From: Bradyrhizobium manausense
Lineage (GTDB): Bacteria > Pseudomonadota > Alphaproteobacteria > Rhizobiales > Xanthobacteraceae
DNA length: 64,000 nucleotides
Direction of reading: 5' to 3'
NCBI RefSeq assembly: GCF_018129685.1
Contig: NZ_JAFCLG010000003.1
Coordinates: 408,622-472,621, forward strand
Numbering within the stretch: the first letter of the stretch is position 1; each line of letters begins with the position of its first letter. Shown here piece by piece: positions 35,152-42,805 of this stretch. Below the pieces are notes generated by a model. It was not told the origin of the DNA. It did no database searches and saw only the letters and a program-made list of their open reading frames with translations. Made by a program: the position numbers and the translations under genes.

Positions 35152-35670
35152 CTATCGGGTTGAAAGGGAACTGGTCGGAAGAGGCGCCAGAATCGCGGCA
35201 AGGTCGCGACGGAAGCCCAGTGCAATGAACAATTTTGCCATGACGAACATCGGTCCCAGCAAAAGATGCGACGGAAACGTGAATAACGAGGCTTCGCGAC
35301 CCTCAAAAACCTTGTGGCCGATCGTCTGGGCGGCGAGGCCGAGCACGACCAGCGCGGTGAAAATCGCCCACATCGTCATGGTGCTGACTTGCGTCGAAAT
35401 CGTCGTCGCGATCGAAAACAGCACGATGGAAACGGCCAAAATGCCGACCCCGAGCGCCGCGTCGAGCAGCAGCCAATAGATCAGAACCGGCAAGGCCAGG
35501 ATCACCGCCAGGCTGAGTTCGGTTCCGAACAGCGGTAACCTCACCAGTGTCAGCGGCAGCACGGCACCCGTGAACAGCAAGAGGATGCCGACCACATGCA
35601 TCGCCGTATTCCGGGGATCGCGATGGTACTCGACATAAACGGCAAGTTGGCGTTGAAACAAGCCACCCAT
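35152..35670 (-). CDS. Mpo1-like (DUF962) membrane protein
   Basis: 172 residues with four or five membrane segments. The conserved ends of the family are present: VYVEYHRDPRNTAMHVVGI with the two His, and QTIGHKVFEGREASLF with the later His. The yeast relative Mpo1 is an iron-dependent dioxygenase in alpha-oxidation of 2-hydroxy fatty acids; whether the bacterial protein does the same is not shown. ATG 35670; a GTG at 35739 would add an unrelated stretch. It is the first gene of the lipid-like set. Confidence 0.8.
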   Translation of the reverse strand: MGGLFQRQLAVYVEYHRDPRNTAMHVVGILLLFTGAVLPLTLVRLPLFGTELSLAVILALPVLIYWLLLDAALGVGILAVSIVLFSIATTISTQVSTMTMWAIFTALVVLGLAAQTIGHKVFEGREASLFTFPSHLLLGPMFVMAKLFIALGFRRDLAAILAPLPTSSLSTR

Positions 35671-35842
35671 TTTGGTCTCATGCAGCACAGGGTTGGGAAG
35701 GACGAACCAGAGCCTATAGCACCTGACAGGGCAGCGCACAAACCGGCACTATCGTCGCGCAAAACAGTGCTGTCGCGCTGTGAGACAGGTCACAAAATGG
35801 TCAGAACTTCAACGGGTTCCGCCGGGTGCGAGGGCCGCGCGC

Positions 35843-36511
35843 TCAGTGCTTCTTGGCAGGCTTTTTCGCAGCAGGCGCAGGGGCTGCCGGATGCGCAGGC
35901 GCTTCATCGGGCAATTTGGCAAAGGTCAGGATTTGCAACTGGCCGTTGATTGCCGAAGTCGGCTTGGCGCGGTCGAGGAACTGCTCCTCGCCAAGGCCGA
36001 TGGGCTGGAGCCGCTTGGTCGAGATCTTGAACGTGTTCACCAGCACGTCGCGGATCGCGTCCGCCCGGCGCTGGCTCAGAATCGCGTTGGCCTCGCGCGT
36101 CTTCTGGTTGGACTCGACGTGGCCGACGATCAGGAACGTGTAGGGCAGCAGCGAAGCGTGAACCAGCGCGTCGGCGATCCGGCCGACGGTCTGGTAGGAT
36201 TCCGGCTGGATGATCGGCGTGTCGGCGTCGAACTGGATCTGGGCGTTGAAGGCGGGCAGCTTGGCGAGGTCGGGCGCGATCAGCGGCCGGTTCACCGGAC
36301 CCGGATCGTTCTTGATCCTGGCCTTGGCCCGCTCCATCACCTGCTGCTTCAGCGCGGGGAGGTCGAGTTCGGGCGCTTCCTCGAAATGGTTGAGCTTGCC
36401 GACGATGTCGTCGCGGGTCGGCGCGGTCTGTGCGCCGGCTCCGCCTGCGAGCAGAGCGAGGCCCAACGCGATGCCGATTCCTGTGGCGATGTGCCCGGCT
36501 CTGCGCATCAT
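35843..36511 (-). CDS. Exported OmpA-like peptidoglycan-binding domain protein
   Basis: 222 residues. A signal peptide (IATGIGIALGLALLAGGAGA) precedes a helical stretch and an OmpA C-terminal domain (about 90-190: IQFDADTPIIQPESYQTVGR, then FLIVGHVESNQKTREANAIL-SQRRADAIRDVL). The family's usual peptidoglycan-binding Asp in GHTDS is changed here to Glu-Ser (GHVESNQ), so binding may differ. The tail is Ala/Pro/Lys rich. The start ATG 36511 overlaps the stop of the Cys-rich gene (ATGA), which implies translational coupling. Confidence 0.85.
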   Translation of the reverse strand: MMRRAGHIATGIGIALGLALLAGGAGAQTAPTRDDIVGKLNHFEEAPELDLPALKQQVMERAKARIKNDPGPVNRPLIAPDLAKLPAFNAQIQFDADTPIIQPESYQTVGRIADALVHASLLPYTFLIVGHVESNQKTREANAILSQRRADAIRDVLVNTFKISTKRLQPIGLGEEQFLDRAKPTSAINGQLQILTFAKLPDEAPAHPAAPAPAAKKPAKKH

Positions 36512-36924
36512 CGATACCCCGCGTCGTCGACGGCCTTCAGGCAGTTGTTGCTGATGCCCTTGGGCGTCGAGATCAGGCAGGGGATCGACTTGCTGGTCTC
36601 CTTGGTCGAGCCGCCGCAGACCTTGACGATCTCGCGCTGGCAGGCGTTCGCGACCGTGACACGGGCGGCGACGCGCTTCTGGATCGCGTCGAACACCGTG
36701 AGGTAGTCGTTCTGGCATTGCTGCGAGAGCACATCGCGGTTGCGGGACAGGCATTCCTTCAGGCGGGTGGAGTCCGGATTGACGCCGCGGCAATTGGCGA
36801 CGATTTCCGCACCGCAACTCTTGGCCAGCAGCCCAATCGAATCGCCAAAGCTCATGGTCTCCGCCATCGCAAGCGATGGCATCCCCAATGCAAGCACGAT
36901 CAGCGTGATTGAGCCCCGGACCAT
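36508..36924 (-). CDS. Exported cysteine-rich-repeat protein
   Basis: 138 residues. The signal peptide (GSITLIVLALGMPSLAMA) ends near 22. The mature part has six to seven Cys in a repeated pattern with about 15-20 residues between pairs: KSCGAEIVANC, LKECLSRNRDVLSQQCQ, ANACQREIVKVCGG, SIPCLI and NNCLKA, close to the Cys-rich repeat of Golgi protein GLG1. It probably forms disulfides in the periplasm. ATG 36924. Coupled by a 4-base overlap to the OmpA-like gene, so the two proteins may act together. Confidence 0.75.
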   Translation of the reverse strand: MVRGSITLIVLALGMPSLAMAETMSFGDSIGLLAKSCGAEIVANCRGVNPDSTRLKECLSRNRDVLSQQCQNDYLTVFDAIQKRVAARVTVANACQREIVKVCGGSTKETSKSIPCLISTPKGISNNCLKAVDDAGYR

Positions 36925-37023
36925 AGGTGCATCAGATACGGGGAAGTTTGCGGTGGTCAAGGGCTGTTCGTCGCCGAACTGTCGAGAGTTCGGCGAGTGC
37001 GGCGAACAGTCCTCACTCGGCCC

Positions 37024-37311
37024 TCACTCTTGGGCGTCGTCGCGGGGAGGAAATTCGATCAGGACGGCCGTGTGGTTCCGGATCGCGTCGGCAAATTCCG
37101 GATCGGCCTTGAGTTCGTCCAAGGTCCGGGGCGGGGGAAGCTGGCGGCCGTCCTCGATCAGCTCCTCCGCATAGAATGCGATCGCCTCGGGCGCGCCCTC
37201 CAGGGCCTCGTCGACATCGTCGCCGCCAGAGATGCAGCCGGGCAAGTCGGGAAGCCACAGGCTGACATCGTCCGGGCCGTTGTCTTCGATGATGGCAACG
37301 TAGTGAGGCAT
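37024..37311 (-). CDS. HicB-family antitoxin-like protein without an adjacent HicA
   Basis: 95 residues. The N-terminal partial RNase H-fold domain of HicB is clear: HYVAIIEDNGPDDVSLWLPDLPGC-ISGGDDVDEALEGAPEAI, and the rest is acidic. No C-terminal helix-turn-helix is seen, and no HicA-like toxin (about 60 residues with GSH motif) lies on either side. It starts 7 bases after the uvrD stop in the same direction, so it is likely the second gene of a uvrD operon. A role outside toxin-antitoxin function is possible. Confidence 0.8.
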   Translation of the reverse strand: MPHYVAIIEDNGPDDVSLWLPDLPGCISGGDDVDEALEGAPEAIAFYAEELIEDGRQLPPPRTLDELKADPEFADAIRNHTAVLIEFPPRDDAQE

Positions 37312-37318
37312 GTCGGGC

Positions 37319-39946
37319 TCACGCCCGCTGCACGAAGCTGTCCACGACCTTCTTCTCGCCGGCCTTGTCGAAGGCGATGGTGAGCTTGTTGCCGTCGATC
37401 CTGGTGACGCGGCCGTATCCGAATTTCTGGTGGAAGACGCGGTCGGACAGCGAGAATTCCGATGTCGTGCCGGTCGATTTGGCGACCAGCTCGCCCTCGA
37501 TCGTCATCGGCCCGCGCCGGCGCGAGGAGAAGCTGCCGAAATCGAGGCCCGATGACGAAGACGACGAGAATGTCGAAGCCTCTTCCTCGAAGCCACCGCG
37601 GCTGCCGCCGCCATTGCGCCCGCCACCCCGATTGCGGTTTGCTTGGGCGCGCTGCCAGCCCGGCGTCGAATAGGTTGAGCCAAAGGCTTCCATGTCGTCG
37701 AAGCGCGAGGCGCCGTAGCCGCCGGTGCCGCCCCAGGCCGAGCCGCCTTTGGATTCCGTGATCTCGACATTGGCCGCCGGCAGTTCGTCGAGGAAGCGCG
37801 AGGGGATCGTGGTCGACCAGGTGCCATGGATCCGGCGGTTGGTCGCGAAATAGATCTTGGCGCGACGGCGGGCGCGCGTGATGCCGACATGGCCGAGACG
37901 ACGCTCTTCCTCGAGGCCGGCGCGGCCCTGTTCGTCCAGCGTGCGCTGGCTTGGGAACAGGCCTTCTTCCCAGCCGGGCAGGAATACGTTGTCGAATTCG
38001 AGGCCCTTGGCCGAGTGCAGCGTCATCAGGGACACCGCGTCGTCTTCAGCGCCGCCCTCGCGGTCCATCACCAGCGAGATGTGCTCCAAGAACCCCTGCA
38101 GGTTCTCGAACTCCTCCATCGAGCGCACGAGCTCTTTGAGGTTCTCGAGCCGGCCCGCGGCATCCGCCGAACGGTCCTTCTGCCACATCTCGGTATAGCC
38201 GCTCTCATCCAGCACGATCTGGGCGAGATCCGTATGCGCGGTGACCTCGCGCTGGGCGCGCCAGCGATCGAACTGGGCGACGACGTCGCGCAACGATCCG
38301 CGCGCCTTCGGCTTCAGCTCGTCGGTCTCGACCACGGCGCGCGCCGCCTCGAACAGCGGAATGCGGCGCTTGCGGGCGTGGTCGTGCAGCATCTGCACGG
38401 TGGCGTCGCCAAGGCCGCGCTTGGGCACGTTGACGATGCGCTCGAAAGCGAGATCGTCGGCCGGCGAATTGATGACGCGCAAGTATGCCAGCGCATCGCG
38501 GATTTCGGCGCGCTCGTAGAAGCGCGGACCGCCGATGACGCGATAGGGCAGGCCGAGCGTGACGAAACGATCTTCGAACTCGCGCATCTGATAGGACGCG
38601 CGCACGAGAATGGCGATCTCGTTGAGCTTCTCGCCCTTGCGCTGGATCTGCTCGATCTCCTCGCCGATGCCGCGGGCTTCCTCCTCCGAATCCCAGGAGC
38701 CGGTGATTGTGACCTTCTCGCCTTCGACGTCCTCGGTGCGCAGGGTCTTGCCGAGCCGGCCTTCATTGTGCGCGATCAGATGCGAGGCGGCGGCGAGGAT
38801 GTGGCCGGTGGAGCGGTAATTGCGCTCGAGGCGGATGACCTTGGCGCCCGGAAAATCGTGCTCGAAGCGCAGGATGTTGTCGACCTCGGCGCCGCGCCAG
38901 CCATAGATCGACTGGTCGTCGTCGCCGACGCAGCAGATGTTCTTGACGTGAGACGTCTGCTCCCTCGCCCCGCTTGCGGGGTCGTGACGAGCTTCGCTCG
39001 CACTGAGAGGATCAGGGTGAGGGGGACTCTCCACGAGCTCGGTGCTCGGAGAGTCCCCCTCACCCGCCACGCTCTGGCGCGCCATTGCGCTGCCGAGCGT
39101 GTCGGCCTCTCCCCGCACGCGGGGAGAGGCGAAGGAAGAGGGCGCCTGCGACAGCAGCCGCAGCCACAGATATTGCGCGACGTTGGTGTCTTGATACTCG
39201 TCGACCAGGATGAATTTGAAGCGCTGCTGGTACTGCCGAAGGATGTCCGGATGCTCGCGGAAAATCCGGATGTTTTCCAAGAGCAGATCGCCGAAATCGG
39301 CGGCGTTCAGGATCTTCAGCCGCTCCTGGTAGCTCGCATAAAGCTTGCCGCCCTTGCCGTTGGCAAACATCGCAGCTTCGCCTGACGGCACCTGCGACGG
39401 CGTCAGGCCGCGGTTCTTCCAGCCGTCGATCAGGCCGGCCAGCATCCGCGCCGGCCAGCGCTTGTCGTCGATATTGTCGGCCTGCAGCAGCTGCTTGAGC
39501 AGCCGCACCTGGTCGTCGACATCGAGCACGGTGAAATTCGACTTGAGCTGCGCGAGCTCGGCATGGAAGCGCAGGATGCGGCCGCCGATGGAGTGGAAGG
39601 TGCCGAGCCACGGCATGCCCTCCACGGCTTGCCCGAGCATCTGGCCGAGGCGGTGCTTCATCTCGCGCGCGGCCTTGTTGGTGAACGTCACCGACAGGAT
39701 CTCGGCGGGGCGGGCGCGGCCCTGGCTCAGGATATGGGCGATGCGCGTGGTCAGCACGCGCGTCTTGCCGGTGCCGGCGCCGGCCAGCACCAGGACCGGG
39801 CCGTCCAGCGTCTCCACCGCCTCGCGCTGCTCCGGGTTGAGCCCCGCCAGATATTTCGGGCCCACGGAGGCGCGCGCACGCGCGGCGATGCCGCCGGCTG
39901 CAGGCTGGTGGTCGGGTACGCTGGTGATCTTGCTCGGCTCGGTCAT
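37319..39946 (-). CDS. uvrD: DNA helicase II (UvrD/PcrA) with in-frame palindromic insertion
   Basis: 875 residues, 3'-5' superfamily 1 helicase of mismatch and nucleotide-excision repair. Motif I is AGAGTGKTRVLTTR, motif II LVDEYQDTN, motif III GDDDQSIYGWRGA, motif IV region VIRLERNYRST, motif V MTLHSAKGLEF and motif VI VGITRARRRAK. Between motifs II and III, residues about 268-333 (DNA 38948-39145) are foreign: SQAPSSFASPRVRGEADTL to REQTSH, encoded by nested palindromes. Without it the length would be near 810, normal for this order. Two other in-frame starts, ATG 39955 and GTG 39964, are possible; none has a clear ribosome site. Confidence 0.95.
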   Translation of the reverse strand: MTEPSKITSVPDHQPAAGGIAARARASVGPKYLAGLNPEQREAVETLDGPVLVLAGAGTGKTRVLTTRIAHILSQGRARPAEILSVTFTNKAAREMKHRLGQMLGQAVEGMPWLGTFHSIGGRILRFHAELAQLKSNFTVLDVDDQVRLLKQLLQADNIDDKRWPARMLAGLIDGWKNRGLTPSQVPSGEAAMFANGKGGKLYASYQERLKILNAADFGDLLLENIRIFREHPDILRQYQQRFKFILVDEYQDTNVAQYLWLRLLSQAPSSFASPRVRGEADTLGSAMARQSVAGEGDSPSTELVESPPHPDPLSASEARHDPASGAREQTSHVKNICCVGDDDQSIYGWRGAEVDNILRFEHDFPGAKVIRLERNYRSTGHILAAASHLIAHNEGRLGKTLRTEDVEGEKVTITGSWDSEEEARGIGEEIEQIQRKGEKLNEIAILVRASYQMREFEDRFVTLGLPYRVIGGPRFYERAEIRDALAYLRVINSPADDLAFERIVNVPKRGLGDATVQMLHDHARKRRIPLFEAARAVVETDELKPKARGSLRDVVAQFDRWRAQREVTAHTDLAQIVLDESGYTEMWQKDRSADAAGRLENLKELVRSMEEFENLQGFLEHISLVMDREGGAEDDAVSLMTLHSAKGLEFDNVFLPGWEEGLFPSQRTLDEQGRAGLEEERRLGHVGITRARRRAKIYFATNRRIHGTWSTTIPSRFLDELPAANVEITESKGGSAWGGTGGYGASRFDDMEAFGSTYSTPGWQRAQANRNRGGGRNGGGSRGGFEEEASTFSSSSSSGLDFGSFSSRRRGPMTIEGELVAKSTGTTSEFSLSDRVFHQKFGYGRVTRIDGNKLTIAFDKAGEKKVVDSFVQRA
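38968..39130. repeat. Palindromic repeat element inserted in frame in uvrD
   Basis: Three dyads in a row: CCCCGCTTGCGGGG (38968-38981); a perfect 18-base arm starting GGGTGAGGGGGACTC at 39015-39032 with its inverse at 39048-39065; and GCCTCTCCCC/GGGGAGAGGC (39105-39114, 39121-39130). The whole keeps the uvrD frame open and is translated. The nearest counterpart in concept is the Rickettsia palindromic element; the sequence type itself also occurs between genes in Bradyrhizobium, from memory. Confidence 0.85.
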
Positions 39947-40195
39947 GCGAATCATTGGCCCCACGATGGCACCGCGGGGTGGCGGAAGGGAGCCTTCATA
40001 ACAGGATTGACCCCCATATGGGGCCGCTGTGCCGGGTTTTCCACGTGCGCGGCGGGCTGATTTTGTTCCTGGGCATCAGGCGAATTTCGGCCTCGGGCGG
40101 GCCGGAACCAATGTTCCGGGCCGGACATTGGTTCTGCAAGTGAGGCGCCTCAGCTGCGCCGATCGCAGACAGACATCAAAACAGAGGTTAGGGCC
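39947..40195. other. Intergenic region uvrD to DUF1328 gene
   Basis: 249 bases that hold the promoters of the two divergent genes. Weak dyads are seen (around 40084-40130, CGGGCCGGAA and TTCCGGGCCGG) but no clear element. Confidence 0.4.
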
Positions 40196-40366
40196 ATGCT
40201 GAGCTGGGTTGTGACGTTTCTGGTTATCGCACTGATCGCCGGTCTTCTGGGATTTGGCGGCCTCGCCGGCGCGTCGGTTGAAATCGCCAAGATCATCTTC
40301 TTCGTCGCGATCGTTCTGTTCCTGGTCTCGGCGGTGGTTGGGCTCGCCCGCGGCCGCAGGATCTAG
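40196..40366 (+). CDS. DUF1328 (YtjA-type) small membrane protein
   Basis: 56 residues, two hydrophobic segments: [20 protein letters not shown], a short [12 protein letters not shown] loop, and [20 protein letters not shown] with a basic end GRRI. This matches the UPF0391/DUF1328 family in length and pattern. Function unknown; often stress-linked in enterobacteria (YtjA). ATG 40196, with AGAGGTTAGGGCC just upstream. It is convergent with the thioesterase gene, 2 bases apart. No longer start is available. Confidence 0.85.
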   Translation: MLSWVVTFLVIALIAGLLGFGGLAGASVEIAKIIFFVAIVLFLVSAVVGLARGRRI

Positions 40367-40368
40367 CG

Positions 40369-40875
40369 TTACGCCTTCGAGGGCATCGCCACGTTCCGGC
40401 CGATGCCCTCGGGGCGGGGCACGGCGCTGTGAGCCTCGACGACGGCCGCGATGCGTTCGCGAATATCGGGCGGAAATGCCGCCACCCTGCGCGAAGCCAT
40501 ATCAATGTGCAGCGACATGTTCTCGGAGGTGGCTGACAGCCAGTCCTCGGTTGCATGCCGCAACTCTTGAAATGTGTGCAGGCGCTTGTCGTCCGCCTCC
40601 AGCAGCCAGACCGAGACCTGCACGGGATCGCCGAGATGGATCTCGCGCAAATAGCGCACGTGGCATTCGGCCGTGAAGGTCGAGCCGCCTCGCTCCTTCA
40701 TGTAGGTGGGCCCGATCCCGAGCTGCAGCCACATCTGGTCGATCGCCCGGTCGAACATCACGTTGTAATAGGCCATGTTGAGGTGGCCGTTGTAGTCGAT
40801 CCATTGCGGCTCGATCTGCATGATCGAAGAGCGGAACGGCTCGGGCTTGGGGGCGGTGGCGGCATTCTCCGGCAT
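40369..40875 (-). CDS. Hotdog-fold acyl-CoA thioesterase
   Basis: 168 residues. A 4HBT hotdog domain is seen with WIDYNGHLNMAYYNVMFDRA, where Asp and Asn-Gly-His form the active-site motif, FTAECHVRYLREIHLGDPVQ, and HTFQELRHATEDWLSATSEN. The closest named type is the thioesterase fused to or beside carnitine dehydrogenases, but the acyl chain is unknown. Cytosolic. ATG 40875. It is divergent from the D-lactate dehydrogenase gene; the 87 bases between them should hold both promoters. Confidence 0.85.
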   Translation of the reverse strand: MPENAATAPKPEPFRSSIMQIEPQWIDYNGHLNMAYYNVMFDRAIDQMWLQLGIGPTYMKERGGSTFTAECHVRYLREIHLGDPVQVSVWLLEADDKRLHTFQELRHATEDWLSATSENMSLHIDMASRRVAAFPPDIRERIAAVVEAHSAVPRPEGIGRNVAMPSKA

Positions 40876-40962
40876 GTCTCATTCCCTGGCTATGCGTCCG
40901 GTCGCTTGACTTGACCGGTGAGATGTCCTTTGCCACGGTTTCGTCTGTCGGGAGGACTTTCC

Positions 40963-42387
40963 GTGGGTACTGTTATCACCAATAAGCCGCCGCGGCCGGA
41001 GCCGAAAGCCCTCGCAAGCGCGCTGGAGCAGCTCGCCGCGCGCTTCGGCAACCGCCTCATCACCTCGCAGGCCGTGCGCGAGCAACACGGCCATACCACC
41101 ACATGGATCGTCAACCAGCCGCCGGATGGCGTGGTGATGGCGCAGGAGACCGCCGACATCCAGGACGTGGTGCGCATCTGCGCCAGGAACGGCGTGCCCG
41201 TCATTGCCTTCGGCACCGGCACCTCGCTCGAGGGCCAGGTCAACGCGCCCGCCGGCGGCATCTCGATCGATTTGCGCGACATGAACAAGGTGCTCGCGGT
41301 GCACGCCGAGGACCTCGATTGCGTGATCCAGCCCGGCGTCACCCGCAAGGCGCTGAACGAACATCTGCGCGATCAGGGCTTGTTCTTTCCGATCGATCCC
41401 GGCGCGGATGCATCGCTCGGCGGCATGGCCTCGACCCGCGCCTCCGGCACCAATGCGGTGCGCTATGGCACCATGCGCGACAGCGTGCTGGCGCTGAAGG
41501 TGGTGCGCGGCGATGGCGAGATCATCACCACGGGCACGCGTGCCAAGAAATCATCCGCCGGCTATGACCTGACGCATCTGTTCGTCGGCGCCGAGGGCAC
41601 GCTCGGCATCATCTCGGAATTGACCCTTCGCCTCCGTGGCATTCCCGAGACGATCGCGGCCGGCGCGGTGTCGTTCGTGTCAGTGCACGGGGCGTGTCAG
41701 GCCGTGATCCTGGCGATCCAGACCGGCATCCCCGTGGCGCGCATCGAGCTGCTCAATGCGGCTCAGGTCAAGGCCTGCAATTCCTATTCGAAGCTGACGC
41801 TGCCGGAGACGCCGCTGCTGTTGATGGAATTCCACGGCAGCGAGATCGAGGTCGCCGAACAGTCCAAGGCATTCGGCGAGATCGCCAGGGAGTGCGGCGG
41901 CGGCGAATTCTCCTGGACCACCAAGCCGGAGGATCGCACAAAACTCTGGCAGGCGCGGCACGATGCCTACTGGTCCGTGAAAGCCCTGCGGCCCGGCGAC
42001 AGCATCGGCGTCGTCGCGACCGACGTCTGCGTGCCGATCTCGCGGCTTGCCGATTGCGTCAGCGAGACCGAGGAAGATCTCAAGCGGCTCAATTTGTTGT
42101 CGCCGATCGTCGGCCATGTCGGCGACGGCAATTTCCACTGCTCGCTGGTGTGTGACACCAACGATGCCGCCGAGATGGCGCGCGGCGAAGAATTCATGCA
42201 TCGCCTGGTCGAGCGCGCGCAGGCGATGGACGGAACCTGTACCGGCGAACACGGCATTGGCCAGGGCAAGCAGAAATATCTCGAGGCCGAGCTCGGTCCC
42301 GAGGCGCTCGATGCGATGCGTGCGCTGAAAAAGGCACTCGATCCGCAGAACATCTTCAACCCCGGCAAGATCGTGCCGCAGGCGTAG
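40963..42387 (+). CDS. FAD-linked D-lactate dehydrogenase (GlcD/Dld type)
   Basis: 474 residues. A PCMH-type FAD domain (VPVIAFGTGTSLEGQ, VTRKALNEHLRDQGLFFPID, then ASLGGMASTRASGTNAVRYG, and AEGTLGIISELTLRL) precedes the C-terminal FAD-oxidase domain with GHVGDGNFHCSLV and GEHGIGQGKQKYL, which carries substrate and metal residues. It oxidises D-lactate or another D-2-hydroxyacid and passes electrons to the respiratory chain. GTG 40963 has GGAGG 7 bases upstream, which decides the start. No glcE/glcF are near, so it is the single-subunit type. Confidence 0.9.
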   Translation: MGTVITNKPPRPEPKALASALEQLAARFGNRLITSQAVREQHGHTTTWIVNQPPDGVVMAQETADIQDVVRICARNGVPVIAFGTGTSLEGQVNAPAGGISIDLRDMNKVLAVHAEDLDCVIQPGVTRKALNEHLRDQGLFFPIDPGADASLGGMASTRASGTNAVRYGTMRDSVLALKVVRGDGEIITTGTRAKKSSAGYDLTHLFVGAEGTLGIISELTLRLRGIPETIAAGAVSFVSVHGACQAVILAIQTGIPVARIELLNAAQVKACNSYSKLTLPETPLLLMEFHGSEIEVAEQSKAFGEIARECGGGEFSWTTKPEDRTKLWQARHDAYWSVKALRPGDSIGVVATDVCVPISRLADCVSETEEDLKRLNLLSPIVGHVGDGNFHCSLVCDTNDAAEMARGEEFMHRLVERAQAMDGTCTGEHGIGQGKQKYLEAELGPEALDAMRALKKALDPQNIFNPGKIVPQA

Positions 42388-42439
42388 CGCGCGACACCGA
42401 CTTTCGTCTATGCTCGCTCCGTCACGGCGGAGCGAGGCA

Positions 42440-42802
42440 ATGCAGTGGTTCGCGCGCAAGACGCGAAAGGACATCTGGGACGACGCGATCGAATGGCCGC
42501 TCGGCGACATCGAGGCCGCCGCGCGCATCCGCGCCATCTGTGACGCTGCAGCTTCCAGCGCCGCAGCATATGCCCGCAACGACAAAAGCGGCAGTGCACG
42601 CTATGAGCGCGCGGCAAAGGTCGCGATGGAGATCGCGATGAAGATCTCCGACAGCCTGATGCGCGACGATGCGGTGCACCGCATCGTCGATCTCTGCATG
42701 ACGGCCAACGACATCAAGACGGCGCAGATCCTGTTCCGCGCGATCCACGCCAGCTGGATCCGCGAAGCCGCGCAGCGCGATCATCCGGCGCTGATGCAAT
42801 AA
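42440..42802 (+). CDS. Hypothetical helical protein (120 aa)
   Basis: 120 residues, no signal peptide. The middle is helical and rich in Ala: DIEAAARIRAICDAAASSAA, then YERAAKVAMEIAMKISDSLM and RIVDLCMTANDIKTAQILFR. The family looks conserved in Bradyrhizobium but has no known function. ATG 42440 preferred (GAGG 3-4 bases away, GGAG further upstream); a longer frame starts at 42410. It follows the D-lactate dehydrogenase gene by 52 bases and could be co-transcribed. Confidence 0.65.
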   Translation: MQWFARKTRKDIWDDAIEWPLGDIEAAARIRAICDAAASSAAAYARNDKSGSARYERAAKVAMEIAMKISDSLMRDDAVHRIVDLCMTANDIKTAQILFRAIHASWIREAAQRDHPALMQ

Positions 42803-42805
42803 GCG

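Noticed and set aside
37024..37311. Complete HicAB toxin-antitoxin module
   Set aside because: No HicA-sized gene with the dsRBD-like motif lies on either side.
37826..39385. Plus-strand open frame of 519 codons
   Set aside because: Antisense to uvrD, where all helicase motifs are on the minus strand.
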